Shown here piece by piece: positions 62,420 to 64,000 of a stretch of DNA of 64,000 nucleotides. Source of the DNA: Stenomitos frigidus ULC18 (GTDB lineage Bacteria > Cyanobacteriota > Cyanobacteriia > Leptolyngbyales > Leptolyngbyaceae). Position 1 is the stretch's first letter. Each line of letters opens with the position of its first letter. The stretch is taken from NCBI RefSeq assembly GCF_003003795.1, contig NZ_PVWK01000160.1, positions 1 to 64,000 on the forward strand, in the 5' to 3' direction. The notes below the pieces were generated by a model. The model did no database searches and was not told the origin of the DNA. It saw nothing but the letters and a program-made list of their open reading frames with translations. A program made the position numbers and the translations under genes.

Positions 62420-62679
62420 GTTTGGGAATAGCGCTGGCGTAATCGTTGGCGAATCGCTTCGATTTCAGTCGCAGCATCCAGGAGTTCTCCCCGTTCGGCG
62501 GCTTCAACTCCCAGCAGCACCTCACGGCGTAATGCTTCAAACCGTCCCTGATAAATTTGTTCCCGCTCTGCTAATGCTTGCAGTCCCGCAAGAAGGATTT
62601 CTTCTAGTGAGGCATATTTACCACTGGCAATCTGGCGATCGGCAAACTGCTGTAAATCTGGCGGCAGTGGCATAGTCAT
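62416..62679 (-). CDS. ParD-like antitoxin
   Basis: An 87-aa protein with the ParD type ribbon-helix-helix N-terminus (PLPPDLQQFADRQIASGKYA then SLEEILLAGLQALAEREQ) and a helical toxin-binding C-terminus. First gene of the module; a second ATG at 62673 could be the start. Confidence 0.88.
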   Translation of the reverse strand: MTMPLPPDLQQFADRQIASGKYASLEEILLAGLQALAEREQIYQGRFEALRREVLLGVEAAERGELLDAATEIEAIRQRLRQRYSQT

Positions 62680-62730
62680 TGTTGTACTCGAACGTGGGCA
62701 CTCATTTTTTCAGTTTAACGTACCTGTGGA

Positions 62731-62815
62731 ATCGCCCCAATATGACTGGCTCAAGGGCGATCGCAGTCAGCAAAACCTGAAACGACGATCGCCCCTTCGC
62801 TTCACAAGCGCGATC
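62731..62815. repeat. HIP1-containing repeats B3 and A2
   Basis: B3 (62731-62764, ATCGCCCCAATATGACTGGC then TCAAGGGCGATCGC) followed by A2 (62767-62815, CAGCAAAACCTGAAACGACG then ATCGCCCCTTCGCTTCACAA). A2 repeats at 63545-63592. Confidence 0.82.
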
Positions 62816-62833
62816 GTCATTTGTGAACTGGCT

Positions 62834-63247
62834 TCAACTCCCCAGTAGCGCTCGAAAGCCTGCTTGATTAAAATGGTCGTCTGCCGTGAGCGCCTCTATC
62901 ATGCCTCGCTCCTGCATCACAACAAACGATACGCAGTCAATCAGTCCCCACTCTTTGTCGAGACGATTCTTGAATAAGTTGAAGGCAGCTTCGTAGAGGT
63001 CGTTGGATAATGAAACGATTTCAACGTTGGGGTCAGCGATCAGTGATTCAAGAAGCTGAATTGCTGGAACTCTGTATCGTTGTTTAGAGAGTGCATTGCC
63101 AATTTCTAAGAGGATTGCTTGTGTTGTCACTAAGCGAGTGCCACTCTTTTCAAGCTGATTGGCAAGATCAAGCGCTCGTGCATGATGTTTGTCAGTGGTG
63201 GCAGATAGCGCAATGGCAAACGATGTATCGAGAAAGACCTCAGACAT
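62834..63247 (-). CDS. PIN-domain toxin (VapC-like)
   Basis: A 137-aa PIN nuclease from ATG 63247. FLDTSFAIALSATTDKHH holds the first acidic residue, LEIGNALSKQRY the second, and EWGLIDCVSFVVMQE the third. It would cleave RNA. Its start overlaps the antitoxin stop by eight bases. Confidence 0.88.
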   Translation of the reverse strand: MSEVFLDTSFAIALSATTDKHHARALDLANQLEKSGTRLVTTQAILLEIGNALSKQRYRVPAIQLLESLIADPNVEIVSLSNDLYEAAFNLFKNRLDKEWGLIDCVSFVVMQERGMIEALTADDHFNQAGFRALLGS

Positions 63248-63476
63248 TTTCTTGAACAGCGTCACTATACAAGTAGTGATCTAAATTTGCTGACCAATCG
63301 GGAGCGCCTTGCAAATGAAGCGATTTGGCAGTTTGCAGAAACGACTTTGGGTTTGCTGATGTCTCTGGCGAGACGCTCTCAACCGTTATTCGTACTAGTG
63401 TGCCAGCTTCCAGGTCTAGAGGCGCTGTTGGATGAAGGGTGGTGCCATCAAAGACAGCTTCTACTATTTGGATCAT
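63240..63476 (-). CDS. antitoxin of the PIN module (DUF104-like)
   Basis: A 78-aa protein from ATG 63476: MIQIVEAVFDGTTLHPTAPL then DLEAGTLVRITVESVS resembles DUF104/AF2212-type antitoxins. C-terminal part (SLHLQGAPDWSANLDHYLYS) should bind the toxin. Confidence 0.82.
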   Translation of the reverse strand: MIQIVEAVFDGTTLHPTAPLDLEAGTLVRITVESVSPETSANPKSFLQTAKSLHLQGAPDWSANLDHYLYSDAVQENV

Positions 63477-63544
63477 GGCTGTTCTCACAACTGCGATGTC
63501 CTTAGTATATCCGCTCGATTTAACTAACTCGGCTGGCGATCGCA

Positions 63545-63613
63545 ACCAGCAAAACCCGAAACACGATCGCCCCTTCGCTTCACAAGACGATCGCCCCTGC
63601 ATAATTGGCTCAA
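63545..63613. repeat. HIP1-containing repeats A3 and B4
   Basis: A3 (63545-63592, ACCAGCAAAACCCGAAACAC then GATCGCCCCTTCGCTTCACA) overlaps B4 (63588-63613, GATCGCCCCTGCATAATTGG then CTC). Confidence 0.82.
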
Positions 63614-63628
63614 ATGCTTAAAACTCAA

Positions 63629-63678
63629 TGAGCCGGATGAGTCTTCGGCGAACCTACCAACCCATCCGGCTCGGTTTT
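63629..63678. terminator. probable bidirectional terminator
   Basis: GAGCCGGATG (63630-63639) pairs with CATCCGGCTC (63663-63672), and four T follow on the plus strand (GGTTTTATC). On the minus strand the stem is followed by ATTGAGTTTT. It bounds the template-repeat-like element on its left. Confidence 0.7.
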
Positions 63679-63930
63679 ATCTTTGGAGGTTGTTGCCGTC
63701 CTCACTGGGAAGGGTCTGGACTCTTCTGTGTACGCCCGGACAATTCCCATTGCCCAGTTCTGACGGTAGAAGAGTGCTGGAAACACCGAACACACCACCC
63801 GAAAACCAACATTGTTGTTGCGGTCGGCGGGAGCATTATAGTTGCGGTTGGCAGCGCGACAGTTCACCGGATTGTTGTTCCAGGAACCGCCACGTTTACC
63901 GACGCCAATCCCAACTCAGGTCTCGACGAG
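63673..63930 (-). other. candidate diversity-generating retroelement template repeat with structured RNA tail
   Basis: The minus strand encodes RGGSWNNNPVNCRAANRNYN then APADRNNNVGFRVVC (63790-63893), the form seen at the C-terminus of formylglycine-generating-enzyme-like proteins that are variable targets of DGRs. AAC/AAT triplets (W-NNN, R-NNN) are intact, as in a template repeat. An in-frame TGA lies about eight codons upstream of RGGSW, so it is not the end of an intact gene. After FRVVC, complementary pieces ACTCTTCT (63720-63727) and AGAAGAGT (63768-63775), with inner GGACAAT/ATTGCCC, could form a hairpin. No reverse transcriptase is in the window. A remnant of a formylglycine-generating-enzyme-like gene is the alternative. 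Confidence 0.5.
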
Positions 63931-64000
63931 CGAGAAGACTGAGTGAGATGAGTATACGGCATGATGACTGAGAAGCCTGTTTTGTGAAAATAATTTGCTC
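63931..64000. other. right edge of the window
   Basis: Seventy bases without a recognised feature; whatever owns the repeat-like element may continue beyond the edge. Confidence 0.4.

Overview
The window is 64 kb of chromosome from a cyanobacterium. The evidence is the very frequent HIP1 octamer (GCGATCGC), a complete urea transporter set (urtABCDE) with ureG and an NtcA-type promoter, an Ssl1498-family light-harvesting-like protein, a PatD-like protein, SepF, and interspersed repeats typical of large-genome (often filamentous) cyanobacteria. No rRNA, tRNA, CRISPR array or intact insertion sequence was recognised.

Layout. 0.5-14 kb: a HerA-type ATPase, a proline-rich membrane protein, a histidine phosphatase, a VOC protein, the divisome pair FtsL-like/FtsI, queA, murD and ftsH. 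14-19.7 kb: a DUF554 membrane protein, an AT-rich helix-turn-helix + TIR/deoxyribosyltransferase-like protein, a scar joining pieces of a DUF815 ATPase and a PAS kinase, sepF, msrB and a MetX-like hydrolase. 19.9-26.3 kb: urtEDCBA and ureG, all on the minus strand, with an NtcA box and a correctly spaced -10 element before urtA. 26.7-34.9 kb: a large unknown membrane protein, a PlsC-type acyltransferase, a serine-recombinase-like protein that has lost its catalytic residues and is coupled to an AAC(6')-like acetyltransferase, a VOC protein and an LpxB-related protein. 35-49 kb: membrane proteins, yidD, a VanX-type dipeptidase, a Ser/Thr kinase with WD40 repeats, a fused oligopeptide ABC ATPase, a zinc-ribbon protein, a PatD-like protein, a RelA/SpoT enzyme, a conserved unknown and rpsU. 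49-57 kb: a small exported protein, asparaginase, a two-component system divergent from a Spy-like protein, a Coq4-like protein, a Ser/Thr/Gly-rich exported protein, a 55-aa light-harvesting-like protein and a methyltransferase. 57-61 kb: a deletion scar of a MocR/PPOX/EamA locus, a PadR regulator with a large palindromic operator and its divergent target, an epoxide-hydrolase-like enzyme and an AGE-family epimerase. 61-64 kb: an accessory stretch of Uma2, ParDE-like and PIN-type modules, each bracketed by HIP1-containing repeats, and at the right edge a sequence resembling the template repeat of a diversity-generating retroelement.

Working groups: FtsL-like/FtsI, MurD and SepF serve septal wall synthesis and division, although they are not one operon. 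UrtABCDE imports urea and UreG loads nickel into urease, under nitrogen control. The NarL-type two-component system probably controls the adjacent Spy-like envelope protein. PadR probably represses the small neighbouring protein. Low-complexity repeat sequence has entered two coding regions and seems to supply the ribosome-binding site of another gene.
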